Notes under the pieces: model-generated | Told to the model about the DNA's origin: nothing | Databases searched by the model: none | What the model saw: the letters and a program-made list of their open reading frames with translations, nothing else | Source of the DNA: Labyrinthula sp. Ha | Taxonomy: Eukaryota > Sar > Bigyra > Labyrinthulida > Labyrinthulaceae | Assembly: GCA_015227615.1 (NCBI GenBank) | Contig: JAALGZ010000019.1 | Coordinates: 124,001-188,000, forward strand | Direction of reading: 5' to 3' | DNA length: 64,000 nt | Shown here: positions 34,777-46,200 of the stretch, piece by piece | Layout of the letters: each line of letters opens with the position of its first letter | How positions within the stretch are numbered: the stretch's first letter is position 1 | Made by a program: the position numbers and the translations under genes

Positions 34777-35880
34777 CTACTTATATGTTCGAGAAAAACT
34801 TAATCCAACATATCTTTCTCCTAAGGTTTTTGAGACTTTCCATCTTTTCGACAAAAACTCTTCCAAATAATCATTCTTCTTTTCAATTCTGTATCTTGCT
34901 GTGGTGGTATTCAAAATAGCAACAGAAAGAGAACTGCCATGAAGAATATAATCATCGCGTGAAAAAACAAAAGGCAGTATTATTCCAAAACCAAGTAAAC
35001 TAGTTGTACCAATATTCGCTTTAAATAAGATTTCTTTTCTCAAATTATTCATAAACTGCACTAACCAAATTCCATCAAACTTTTTCGAGACTGATCCATA
35101 AAAATCAAAAGATACTTTATTAAGGGTATTAAGTAAAGAGCTTTTTGTCAAATGCCAGCATATTATTCCAAGTTCAGTATTGCTGAATTTAATGGATATT
35201 TCTGTCAAAGAAAATTGAACACTTCGAGAAACTCGACATAGAAGACTAAGTGGGCTGAAATTAGATATATGGAGTTTCGATATTTCAGAAATTCTACGAA
35301 AAGTATTTATAATTGTCCAATCTAGTGAAGAAGATTCTCTGTATTTTACGCTTAGTTCTTGTAATCCGTGATTATTTGTGATTGATGTGAGAATTTTCTT
35401 ACACGAGTCATCAGGTAAATTACTAGATAGTTCAATACTACGAAACGTTTGAACCAAGTCGAAAATTTTTTGGATGAGAAGAAAAAATATATGATCAGAT
35501 ACGGTGAGATTGAAAAAAACTAGTCTTTGGACTTGTAAACCTGTTAGAACTTTATCAAGCATTTCTTGATGTGAAAAAAAGTTTTCTCTGAAAACCCCTT
35601 GAATACAAAGAAGATCAACTTTTTTTATTTTCATAGAGAAAATAATATTTAAATATATTTTTTCATTATATTCTTCTCGCCTAGTTTTTTTGTCGAACAA
35701 TCCAACTATTGATAGTTCTGTTTGGCCATTTTGTCGAAGGTTGAAACTTAGGTCACTATCGTATCTGTCCACTAGTAGAAAAGGGGAAGAAAAACTTTTT
35801 CGTTCAGATACTATAAGCAGTCCAGCATCATTTTTAACTGTTTTCTTTGTCTTTTTGAATTTAAATTTGAAGTTCTTCAT
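34777..35880 (-). CDS. Unrecognised family protein, copy B1
   Basis: This is a 367-residue uninterrupted frame starting MKNFKFKFKKTKK. I do not recognise the family. It is a clear but strongly diverged paralogue of the protein at 40379-41506. Shared blocks are the MKNFK start, FRQ/LRQ-NGQTELSIVG against HELSITG, MKIKKVDLLCIQGVFREN against AVKKADVVLIRGFFNEN, SRSVQFSLTEISIKF against SRRVQFSLTEMSIVF, KSSLLNTLNKV against QSSLLSTLTKV, and PFVFSRDD against PFIFSKDT. No signal peptide or membrane helix is evident. The regular Leu/Ile spacing suggests leucine-rich-repeat-like architecture. A 42-bp block that spans its start codon is identical to the one at the paralogue, although the rest of the coding sequence is diverged. 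It lacks the TTTTGGGCAAT motif. Function unknown. Confidence 0.75.
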   Translation of the reverse strand: MKNFKFKFKKTKKTVKNDAGLLIVSERKSFSSPFLLVDRYDSDLSFNLRQNGQTELSIVGLFDKKTRREEYNEKIYLNIIFSMKIKKVDLLCIQGVFRENFFSHQEMLDKVLTGLQVQRLVFFNLTVSDHIFFLLIQKIFDLVQTFRSIELSSNLPDDSCKKILTSITNNHGLQELSVKYRESSSLDWTIINTFRRISEISKLHISNFSPLSLLCRVSRSVQFSLTEISIKFSNTELGIICWHLTKSSLLNTLNKVSFDFYGSVSKKFDGIWLVQFMNNLRKEILFKANIGTTSLLGFGIILPFVFSRDDYILHGSSLSVAILNTTTARYRIEKKNDYLEEFLSKRWKVSKTLGERYVGLSFSRTYK

Positions 35881-35908
35881 TTGTATTTAAGAGACAAAAT
35901 ATGCAGAT
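35867..35908 (-). promoter_or_regulatory. 42-bp conserved start-codon block, copy 1
   Basis: Identical over 42 bp to 41493-41534. It covers the first 14 coding bases and 28 bases upstream (minus strand: ATCTGCATATTTTGTCTC, then TTAAATACAA, then ATG). Beyond it both flanks diverge at once. It is likely the functional promoter/5' leader or a translation signal kept by selection or gene conversion. Confidence 0.6.
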
Positions 35909-38213
35909 TGTGTTCGTGATTCGGTGGATATTTATGAGATTAAATATAGTGATTTGATTGGATAGTTGAAGGAAATGCGATTTAATTGGATCTTTTTTTA
36001 GAGATATCGAGAGTATTGAAAGATACCGATATATTTCTCGTTTCTTGGTTCTAGTTAGTTACAGAAGTCGGGATTCAAGAAACGAGCAATTAGGGCGAAT
36101 TCCCGGGAAACGGGAATGCTACCCGGGAAAGTAATCTTGACAGCGGTCACTAGCTCTAGGTAAAGAAGCGAGATAAGCAATTTTCTGTCATGTAGAAGCA
36201 GCTAAAGACTAAAGAGTAGAAATGGACAACTGACCTGTCTTTTTGATGAAATCCTCACAGAACAGTTGAGACACTTATGTTTGCTCGAATTTTGGCAGAA
36301 TCTATTAGAAATGGTGCTACATAACAAGAAGACGAAATTAGCTCAATGCGGGAAGAATGCTGTAACGGAAATAGAAACAACATAATATCTATAAATAATA
36401 CATTGAAGCTAGAAAAAGACAAAACAATAACGCCGGAAAGCTTATTGCCTGAAGTGACTATTTTAGACTTAGATTTAAGTGTGTCCTAATGGATAATAGG
36501 ATTTGATAGAACATTCAAAAATATAAAAAATGTTGTTTGGTCCTGTATTCATCTCTTATTAAGGGTTACTCGAATAAAGAAGTTTCTAATCTGTACTTAG
36601 ACAAGACGAGGGAGTTCGTTGCGCTCCATTTCTAGCTTACATAATTTCAAGCTCATATGTGCGTGAGGCTACAGTAGATATAGGAGTTTGTTCTGTTGTA
36701 CTGCCTTAAGAGGTTGTACTTACGCACTGGTGATGAAATCTAAGCTCAAAAATTTAGTTTAGTTCTTTTTCTACTTGTTAATCCACAAATTTTAGTAAGA
36801 AAAAAAAGAAATATCGTGGAAGAAAATAAATTAGTTACCATCTGGTTGCCTAGATATTTTTCCTTCTAAATAAATAATTATTAAGAATTTAAGTGGGGGA
36901 AACTTGTATTTTAAAGCTAGTGGAATGTATTGAGAGGACTCTTTGTTTTTGGATTCTTGTTATTACAAGAAGATCGGATACTTGACAATGAGGAACCATT
37001 CAGACTCAGTATGAGGAGAAGAATATTCTGTTACGGTATTTTGTTAGTTATAAAAGGATGTGTTGTGTGGGTTAAAAGAACTAAATTTTAATATTTATTA
37101 TCAAAGCCCATGTATAGTTCTTATGATGTATTATGAAACGCTCTCGTATTGCATGGTCATTGGTGCAAAGATCGTTCCTAAATCTGCAGTACGCAATCAC
37201 CATCCTAAGCCTAGCTGGATAGCACAAGTATCCAAGAGTAAAAGATATATAAATAGAAATACTAGAGGCTACTTTAGTGAGAAGGTTCAATCTAAGTATG
37301 TGAGCCAGACTAACCACAACAGTGTGACAATGATTAGATAGTTATATTTCAGTTTATGAAGTTAACGCAGTTGTCAGCTTAGCTTGTACTTGATGGTATT
37401 CGAGGTACAATTTATTTTGTTTCGATTAATTGAAATTTGAATCAATCTTCTTGGGTATGAGGAAATAGATATTTTTACCCTGGGTTGTAATTAAACATGT
37501 TTGAATATGTTGTTGTATCTGAAAATTGAGATTGAGATATATGAGTAAAAGAAATAATAAAAGAGAAACATTCTGAAGTTTTCCTAAGAAAAAGGGTCAT
37601 AGAATCAAAGGCATCTTCCAGTAGTTCTATATTCGCAAACTGGTCAACTTACTTTTTTGCGCTCTAAGTAGTTTATTTAACATTGTTACCATTCTGTTGT
37701 TCATAAAGTCTTGAGATTGCGCTTGATAAAAGATAGAGGTGCCAGTGAAAATGATTACAGTATATGAAAAAATTGAGTTACATATTTTGTATTTCAGGGT
37801 AATATATGGTCAAGTTAAGCTTCAGTTTCATAATGATTATTTGTGAGGTAAGCTATATCTTGATTTTGAAGTTTTGGTTCGGATATTAAGGAAAAAACAA
37901 GGGTGGAAGATCTTCATACTGCCATTCAGTCGATTAGCTGTCCTGGCATGAAGTTCATCACTTATTTTCCATAGGTTTAGTTATACAATTTAGACTTTGT
38001 GTGCAGCTATTTCTTGCCATATTCTTGTTTATGTTGTTTCTTTTCTATGCATTCCACTCTTACCAAAGGTAGCGAGAGTTTGATTATGGTTGCATTTTTA
38101 TCACAGGAAGAAGAATAATTTTCTTAAGGTCTAGTCAACTGAAAGAGCCTGGTTCACAGCCATATTTAGCTAAGAAAATAACCTTTTGAAGTAGGGTAAT
38201 ATGTCTTAGTAAG
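35909..38213. other. Intergenic region with a GC-rich hairpin cluster
   Basis: No gene supported; frames at 37060-37341 on both strands are unsupported. The notable content is the inverted-repeat cluster at 36037-36130. Confidence 0.5.
36037..36117. repeat. Two successive inverted repeats
   Basis: First, an 11-bp perfect inverted repeat: CTCGTTTCTTG at 36037-36047 and CAAGAAACGAG at 36076-36086, with a 28-nt loop. Then a 7-bp perfect hairpin: ATTCCCG at 36099-36105, loop GGAAA, CGGGAAT at 36111-36117. CCCGGGAAA of the second occurs again at 36122-36130. The stretch is much richer in G and C than the surroundings. It lies about 150-240 bp upstream of copy B1. Confidence 0.7.
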
Positions 38214-38470
38214 CAGACACTAGGTAGTCGAGTTTACGAATATCTTCTTGCTGACAGTTTTCACTTTACATAGTTATGAAACTATTTTACATTACTGTAC
38301 AATTGGCAAGTTTTATAAAATACTTCCTTAGTAATGCATGAATAATGGGAAGAACATATCGTAATACCTCGATATCTCAATACTTAAAAAAGTTAGATGA
38401 GGTTACTCATATCATCTTAAATTTCAGTTAAATCAATTCTAAATTAACTATTCAAAAGTATGAATCCCCA
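38214..38470 (+). repeat. Dispersed non-coding repeat, copy 1
   Basis: About 250 bp that align in the same orientation with 42986-43215. Shared blocks are CAGACACTA, AGTCGAGT, CACTTTACATAGTTAT, TTACATTACTGTACAATTGG and ATATCTCAA. No coding potential. It lies in a cluster of duplicated genes and is probably part of the same segmental duplication. Confidence 0.7.
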
Positions 38471-40378
38471 TACCGATTAATGTTTTACTAATTCATCATG
38501 GTATCACTGTAGTTTGAGGTTTGAAGAAGATATACTTATCCTTTGGTGAATTTATGATTTAGGAAAAATATTTAGCTATCACTATGTAGACTGGAAAAAG
38601 TTTGCGAAAATTCTCTGATGCTGTAGAAGAATTAGTCTCGAAATTTGAGGGGTGGTGGCATCTAGCACGGTATTCAAGTTGGTGGGGTTGGCTTTTCTTG
38701 TTGGATTTGTGATATATGCTCAGAAAAAAAGTAATTCTGATTGTTCGCTGCTGTGAATTCAGAATATTTTTTTTTGGAAATTCAAGCGCGTGTAAATTTC
38801 ATATCAGTTAAAAAAGCAATTTTTCGCATCATAGCTTTACTACTGATTCACACTATCTTTCTTATGTCAAAATCTCATTGCTCCATCATGAAATTGCGAT
38901 GTTCGATGCTACCCAGCAGTCTATTAAATTTTATGTAGATGAAACAGAGTTTTTTAATGTTGGGTACCATCTGTCATTTCGCGACATTCTTTAGAAAGCG
39001 TGGAAGAGCTAGAACTCAAACTAAGGCCTCTCTTGCATTCAAATTTCAAAATTTTTGTGTAGAGATCTCTACACTTGCTCAGCTTCACACTGTAAAATAC
39101 AGTTTCTAAAAGATATTTAAAATATCTAATTCGTTTGCTTCTCATCTTGTTCTAGGATAAATAAGATCCTTAGTAGATTTTGTCACTCTCTCATATACAC
39201 TTACCAAATGAGGTAAGAATAATATTTTTTCTCTTTGTCTTTCATTAGAATATTTCATGACGGGTGTTTAATGATTTTTTTGTTCTTCACCATCACAAAA
39301 CCTGAAAAGTAAATATGCTATAGAGAATATCAAGTTGTAAATTTATGCATCAAAGTTTGTAGCAACAGTTAGAAATAGTGGTCAGATTTGTTTAATTCAT
39401 AATTTTTAATTAAAAATTTTGTCAATGATTTTTTTATTGATTGATTTTGATAACTTTCAAGCCATTTTGTTTGATTATTTACAATCAATTGAACAACAAT
39501 AGAAATCAAGATTCATTTGGTAAGAATTACAACGCCATATCTGTTACTGATAAGCTGAATTAATGCAATTAGCACATTATTGTAGAAAAGTTTTAACATA
39601 TCCTACTTGCAAGGCACTCGTGAACAAGGATGTACTCACTGCACAGTACGTAATATTTGCTTTTAATTCTGCTTCTGCAAAGTGAAAAATAGCAGAGATT
39701 CTCCAATGTAAATAACCTGTACCTTAGACTCCTACCTAAGTCAATATACTTTTCTTCATGTCCTTGTTCTGAATATCAGTATTTTCTATTTTCAGTTTAA
39801 TCGATGCATTATATTTAGTTGGAAGATTATTTCTACAATAAAAGTAAGAAGAAAGCGCAAAAATATATGAGGGACATTATGTCATCTTAGAAAAATTTAC
39901 AATCAACTTCACTCTTTCTCTTACCATATGTTACTTCTTTAATAATATGTTTTTAAGCCTTAGAAATATGTCATTTGAATAATTTGGAGGAAATTGGAAA
40001 TGAATTTAGGATCTAAACCAGTTTGCTTAGTATAACTGCTTTCATTATTCATTACAAAATTACATAATTAGCACAAACCTAAATGACTAGGTTAAACAAC
40101 CAAGCAACTTATCTTCTCATAGCAACACAAATATCTATGTTTATGAATCTGTGCTTTGGTAGTAAAAACTTTATACTACCTTAGACTATTGCTAAAGCAC
40201 AGAGCTTCATCTATTGATTTATTTTTTTCCCAGCACTGATCAACCTAGAAGTTATCTTATTTCACCTGTTAGCTGCAGGACAGAAATGAAGATCTAAAAT
40301 ATGAAGAATAGTTCAATACTTGTTAACTTAAGGTTTTCCAATAAAATATATTTTATCTTGGGTTAATGTAAACTATAT
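38471..40378. other. Intergenic region
   Basis: Only short unsupported frames (for example plus 38741-38938 and minus 38954-39145). Confidence 0.55.
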
Positions 40379-41506
40379 TCAAGTTGCTTTGTCATATAAG
40401 TTTCGGTTGCAATATAATTTAAAATATTGTTGTGACCCTCTTACTGAAATTTTCCATTTTGTACTAAAGATGTTTGAGATGTATTTTTTCTTGCTCAAAA
40501 TATCTTCATGTTTTTTACGTAAAATACCAACCAAAAAAGTACTATCCTGCAGCATGAAAGTATCCTTTGAGAAAATAAAAGGAAAGAGCATTCCAAGGAT
40601 GTTGAAGTTAATAGCACCAACATTGACTTTAAATAGCATAGGGGTTCTCAATCTGTTCATCAGCTCTACGAATAAAACAACATCACGTTTATCGAAAAGC
40701 AAGGAGTTAAACTCGAGATTCACTTTAGTAAGAGTACTAAGCAAAGAGCTTTGACTTAAATAATAGAAGAGTATTCCTTCTCTAGTATCCCTAAAGACAA
40801 TTGACATCTCCGTCAAAGAAAACTGAACTCTTCGAGAAAGTCGCAAAAGCTGGCTGAGTGAGATACAACTACCTAGCTGTAAATTTGAAATACCAGAAAA
40901 ATCACGAAAGAATCTTAAAACTCCCCAATCTAATGAATAAAAATCTTTGCATGCTGTTTTCATTTTCTCTAATTTGTTGTTTGGAGCAATTACTTGGAAT
41001 ATTTGTTTCCAGAGACCATGATTTAAATTACTTGGTAGTTCATAACTCTGAACTGTTCTAACTAGTAGAAAGAACTTACTTATGAGAAGAAAAAACATAA
41101 CTTCAGATATATTAAGATCGAGAAGGATTAGCCGCCCAACATGAAGACCTTTGAGAACTTCATCAAGTAATTCTACACTCGAAAACGAGTTCTCGTTGAA
41201 AAACCCTCGAATAAGAACAACATCAGCTTTCTTCACCGCCATATCCCACATTCTCTGCAAATGTAACTTCTCATAATACTTAACTTTGCCGAACTTTTCG
41301 CCACACACGCCGGTTATTGAAAGTTCGTGTTGATTTTGAGCCGATTGTCTAAATCTAAAAGTTATGTAACTTTCGATTGGGTAGGCATGGAGCTGTTTTT
41401 TTTGGAGCTGGTTAATAACCAGATTTCGATTAGAATCTACAGAACCTATTTCCTTTCTTCTATTCATTTTCTTTCCATAGCTGAATTTATTCTTGAAGTT
41501 CTTCAT
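40379..41506 (-). CDS. Unrecognised family protein, copy B2
   Basis: A 375-residue uninterrupted frame starting MKNFKNKFSYGKK, ending in TGA. It is the paralogue of B1 (34777-35880) with matching blocks along the whole length, yet with many substitutions and a longer N-terminal spacer (about residues 12-50). It carries hydrophobic repeats such as VGRLILLDLNISEVMFFLLI and FLLVRTVQSYEL that resemble leucine-rich-repeat strands more than membrane helices, because charged residues alternate. FIFSKD near the C-terminus parallels FVFSRD of B1 and FVFSAD of the plus-strand family at 11407-12384. It sits 149 bp from the next gene upstream, same strand. Function unknown. Confidence 0.75.
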   Translation of the reverse strand: MKNFKNKFSYGKKMNRRKEIGSVDSNRNLVINQLQKKQLHAYPIESYITFRFRQSAQNQHELSITGVCGEKFGKVKYYEKLHLQRMWDMAVKKADVVLIRGFFNENSFSSVELLDEVLKGLHVGRLILLDLNISEVMFFLLISKFFLLVRTVQSYELPSNLNHGLWKQIFQVIAPNNKLEKMKTACKDFYSLDWGVLRFFRDFSGISNLQLGSCISLSQLLRLSRRVQFSLTEMSIVFRDTREGILFYYLSQSSLLSTLTKVNLEFNSLLFDKRDVVLFVELMNRLRTPMLFKVNVGAINFNILGMLFPFIFSKDTFMLQDSTFLVGILRKKHEDILSKKKYISNIFSTKWKISVRGSQQYFKLYCNRNLYDKAT

Positions 41507-41534
41507 TTGTATTTAAGAGACAAAATATGCAGAT
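41493..41534 (-). promoter_or_regulatory. 42-bp conserved start-codon block, copy 2
   Basis: Identical to 35867-35908, including 14 bases of coding sequence and 28 bases of leader. Flanks are unrelated. Confidence 0.6.
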
Positions 41535-41654
41535 CTTATATTTTATTCGAAAGATCTTATGGGACAAACATACAGTGATTTCATTGGCGTGTTGATTAAA
41601 TTATAAAATATGATTGGTTATTTAGTATCTAGACCGAACATAATTGGGTAAAAA

Positions 41655-42755
41655 CTAAGAGTTTTTAGTTCTAGGCAAAAAGTCAAAATAAACAATTCCC
41701 TGACACTCTAAAATACTCAGTTGACCATCTGCATACTTTTCAATCTTTTTAACAGATTTAATCAACTCATTCCATTTTTTCCTGTTTGCACCTATATTAA
41801 CATTTATTCCTAGAGTAGACATCTCTTTGTACTTAAAAGATGACTCCAAGAACTCACTAAAATATACACTCCTCAACTGTTTTTCATAGAAACAGTACTT
41901 TAGTATTCCAAGTTTGTTTAGGTTGATACATTTTCTTACTAAAGAATAGATACAGAATAAGAAAGGTCCGTAATTTGCCCCTGTATGTAAGTGTCCTTCT
42001 ATATCCAAAGAATTTAATGTATTCAAGATGTTTGATTTCTGTACTGCAAAGAGAATAAAAGTATCTTTTCCAAAATATTTTCCATTTGAAGTTAATTTCA
42101 AACTTGTCAGGTTTGAAAAACAAGTAAATCTTGGAAAACATTTTGAAATATAGAAATAATTCTTATGAGTTTTTGTTTCGAAATGCTGAAACTTAGTTTT
42201 AGAACTTTTAAAATATTTCATAAAATTTCTTTTTTTTCTAATAAGTTCATGAAAATGAAAAATATTCAGATTTTTCTGCTCTGCTAATCTTTCTAAGAAA
42301 TAACTCAACACATCTGAATTCTCAACAAGATTTGTTTTTGAATATTCCAAACTCTTTATCACAGTTGAATTATTAAATAAGGCATCAATTAATTTTATCC
42401 AATCTTCTGTTTCAAGAAATATCCTAGTTAATTTAACTTCTTCATACAGGATAGTATTCAACAAGGCGTTCAAATGCACAAGTTCTTCAGCAGTACACGG
42501 ATAATATACCTCTCTTATTAAAACTTCTTTAGCCTTTGCAAACTGATCCTTTTCTAAAAAGTCTTTAATTAAGTTACTTGAGTCCGCTGCAGAACCTTGA
42601 AGAATAACAACTGAACCCAAAATGTTAAGGTGTGAACAAAGATCCTTAGGCGCGGTTTTCGCGTCAATTATTCTTCCATTTGAGTCTATTTTTTTGGGAT
42701 CTCCAATTGGGGTCAAGAATAAATCATGAAATAGTTTATGAGGATCTTCTGGCAT
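41655..42755 (-). CDS. Unrecognised 366-residue protein of the same cluster
   Basis: An open frame extends to 42806 but there opens with TTG. The first ATG is at 42755 and gives a 366-residue protein starting MPEDPHKLFHDLF, which I take as the start. I do not recognise it. It has Leu-rich segments (SNLTSLKLTSNG, NILNTLNSLDIEGHL, CINLNKLGILKYC) with the LxxLxL strand pattern of leucine-rich repeats, spaced irregularly. It does not align closely with B1 or B2 but shares composition, size and position. A TTTTGGGCAAT motif lies 73 nt upstream of the ATG, inverted. No membrane helix or signal peptide seen. Confidence 0.7.
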   Translation of the reverse strand: MPEDPHKLFHDLFLTPIGDPKKIDSNGRIIDAKTAPKDLCSHLNILGSVVILQGSAADSSNLIKDFLEKDQFAKAKEVLIREVYYPCTAEELVHLNALLNTILYEEVKLTRIFLETEDWIKLIDALFNNSTVIKSLEYSKTNLVENSDVLSYFLERLAEQKNLNIFHFHELIRKKRNFMKYFKSSKTKFQHFETKTHKNYFYISKCFPRFTCFSNLTSLKLTSNGKYFGKDTFILFAVQKSNILNTLNSLDIEGHLHTGANYGPFLFCIYSLVRKCINLNKLGILKYCFYEKQLRSVYFSEFLESSFKYKEMSTLGINVNIGANRKKWNELIKSVKKIEKYADGQLSILECQGIVYFDFLPRTKNS

Positions 42756-42828
42756 GGTCTTGAAGATAAGAAATCGTTTTCTTTCAATGAGAAGAAAGGT
42801 TCTCAACTTCTTATTGTTATAGATCAGA

Positions 42829-42839
42829 TTTTGGGCAAT
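42829..42839 (+). promoter_or_regulatory. TTTTGGGCAAT motif upstream of the 41655-42755 gene (inverted)
   Basis: Exact 11-mer on the plus strand, 73 nt from the minus-strand ATG at 42755. Orientation relative to the gene is the same as at riboflavin synthase. Confidence 0.45.
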
Positions 42840-42985
42840 TATAAAATCGTATTATGGCATTACCGAGCACTATGAAAGTCATTTCGTGAAAGTTCAATAA
42901 CAATACGGAATTCGTTAGGAATGATATCTAGAGTCCAAGGTAACGATAATACTATACTTTATCTGGTATATTTCTATAAAGAAGT

Positions 42986-43215
42986 CAGACACTAAGCAGT
43001 CGAGTGTACGACTCTCTCCATACTGACTGTTTACACTTTACATAGTTATAATACAATATTACATTACTGTACAATTGGTGCAACTTTACATAATACATTT
43101 TTACTAATACATAAGCACCGGAAACAACAAATCGTAAAACCTTAATATCTCAACAACTACTGGGAGTTAGAAAACGTTACTTATATCATTTTAAAGCTGT
43201 TTTCAAGCTCTTTCA
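42986..43215 (+). repeat. Dispersed non-coding repeat, copy 2
   Basis: Partner of 38214-38470, same orientation, diverged with small indels. It lies just upstream of the 41655-42755 gene. Confidence 0.7.
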
Positions 43216-46200
43216 GTTAACTTAATTTAATATACTTATCCTCATACAAATATAGACGATACGGACAATTACTTGTCTAACTAAAGAAAAGTTCAAAACT
43301 TGAATGCTTGTCTGCTGAGAGTAGGCACCAATATAATTTCCCATGGACACTGGGTGGCAACTTAATTTCAATAATTAATGTGCCTCATAAAGCATGAACC
43401 ATATGAAAAAAATATGGGAATTCAATTTTAAAAACATTAGCAATAAGATAAATTTAGATAGAACACTTGTTTATAAAATAATAATGACGCAAATCTGACC
43501 CGTAACCGCAACTTGAAAAACTTATTCCCGTAAATCTGCAAGTAAGGGCTGATAAGAATTATTTATTTTCAAATAAATTTACAGACATACAGGTAAAGAA
43601 TATTAAGTAAATAATTATTATCTAAATTAAATATTTTTTTCCTTTTGAGGGCCAAATAGTCTATAATTAAAAAGAAAATAGTTTGTAATTACTAGAATTA
43701 CTTTCTTCCTGGGTTCACCGCCAAACAAGAATAAATTGTAACAGAAGAAATATTTAAAATTGTCTTAAGCAATTAATCAGAGCACTACATTTAATTTTAC
43801 TTTTCAAAAAGTTTTTAATTAACAGAATTAGACGCATGTATACTTTCTTTGGCAGTTTCTACATTTGTAGCAATTCGTTAACCTGATTGGCCTAGAAATC
43901 GGGTAAATAAGAATTTTTGCAGTCTAGAGTAAACTTATTTAGTCAATATAAGTCTCTGGTACTGTCCTTGGTACTGTAAACTTAAGCATTGGTTCTCTAG
44001 TTACTATTCTCACTCACGCGCAGCGAATCGTCAAATCTTGGTTCTTGCTTAGAAAACCAAGTTGAAATTGATTTCTAGATAGGAATACTCATGTAACATT
44101 TTTTTCTCAATATGATGATACAAACTCCTTTTCTTAATACTAAGAAATGGGAAACATGACCCATATGAACTTAGAGTGCTATGTATACTCGAGACTTTGA
44201 AGTATTGCATTTCCCTAAGACATCTGAATTTTTTTTTAATCCTATCAATTTATCTGATTTTTAATGTCACTTTACTTTCTACAACATCTGAATAGAGTTA
44301 TTTGCATGTCCATAATATATGATGTATTCAGATTAATGCTTCTTCCTAGTATATTAGCAAGACTGAATATCAAATGCTTAGGCCAGGTATATTAACTAGC
44401 CAGGCATGATTGATTGTTAAGAGCTTTGTAATCATTGACAAAGCCCAAGAATATTTTATAGGGTATGTGTACAATGTTTTTCTGACTGTGGAATTTATTG
44501 TTAAAATTCTTATTTACATAATAAAAACAACAACCCTGCTTGGAGTTATGCAATGGGTTTCTATATACCTTTTAAGGTAACTTATTCCAAGATTATATAG
44601 CAGCAAACGTAGTCAATACTTGGTCTGTGACAAAGTAGACCGTTGTTAAGTAAATTTCAGATAATTCTTTTGAAAAAATTAAATTTTGGTTCATATACTT
44701 TAATAATTGTAATAAGGCGATCATATAAAGGTTTCTTCTTATATTGTCCTAAATATAATAGATTCTCACAATGTTACTTTATCTAGATTAAAACTTACGG
44801 CTAAAAACTTGTTCGTGTCTATTTGATAAGTTGGGTAACAAAGGATAGTTTCACTTAAGAAATATTTCTTAGATGTGTGGTTCATATTGTAAAACCATTG
44901 AATTTTGGTTTTGAAATTTTAGCGAAATCAATATCATGATCTAAAATGATGTGAAATAGAATAACCTATTTATAGAAATATAGACAATAAAATGTCTCGA
45001 CAATGATAGGATAATATAATAGCAGAATTTGGATGTCACATATATACAAATCATGTATTCTGCATGCATAAATCAATGGAAAACGACCAATATAATATCA
45101 GCCAAAACTGGATTAAGGAATTTACTTCCTATAGGGGGTTATTCTCTGGTATTGGCCATCTTTTTACTTTTCTGGTATTATGATTGTTTCTCTCTTGTAT
45201 CTATGTGCTTATTCCCTAACCCCTTATCTGAACAATATAGACAATTACGGCCTATTTCTATTGTTCTGATATAATATATTCTAACTACCTAATACATTTA
45301 ATACCTAGGAAATAGTAAGTTACTAAAGACCATTGCTTATTTCCTGCTTATACTTTCAAGTTGTTTTTAGTATATTCAGTAAGATACTATACTAAATTAC
45401 AAGGTTGTGCTATGTTAATATACTCAGATAAAGCAAAATTACGGACGTTATTTTTGATTGTATTATAATAACATAATTCCGGATACTGAATTAGAAACAG
45501 CTCATTACAATTTGAAGAAACTTTCCCTGCAACAGTATACTCAGAAACATATGCTTTTTGCAATATAAGCGTAACTTCACACCTTAGAAAAAAGGATACA
45601 TGGATTAAACAAAAGTACAGTTTGTGCCGGAGTATGTCAGAGCACCTTTATTCGGCATTTGTTAATTTTATATGATGGGTCACCTTTAACTATAAGTGCG
45701 AGGGTATTTCGCGTTTTTATTACCTTTAAACTGGAAAGTTTTCGATCCAATTTTTGTTAGTTTTAGCCCAAAATATTTGAAATCGCGTGATAAAACCCAC
45801 GCAGTTCAAGGATATTATTTGTTTTTGCAAAGGCTGATGCTCAATAAGATCACTATAATAGAGTTTCATTGATTCGTGAATAATTTACATTATAATGATA
45901 GAGGCAACGAACAACTCAGATGTATTTGTTTAATAGAATTGGTTTATATATCGCCGTATAGTAATACCTCCAGTGTGGATCGTTTGTGCCTACTTCACCT
46001 TCGGCTTATGCAGATACGTTTTCTACCTTGGGTGGAAGCGATATTATTCAGATGCCTCAATGACAAAATACTGCAAATACGTATGGAATTATAACAAAAC
46101 ACAGGGTAAAGTTATGATACTCGAAAAAGTTCTTTCTCACATTGCACTTGTTAGAATATTTAACCAAAATTTGTATTGATCGAATGTATCTTGAAATTGG

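Noticed and set aside
37060-37341. Overlapping frames on both strands of 78-93 codons
   Set aside because: Mutually overlapping, without motif or homology.
42756-42806. Extending the 366-residue protein to the TTG at 42806
   Set aside because: TTG is not a normal eukaryotic start and an ATG follows 51 bases later.
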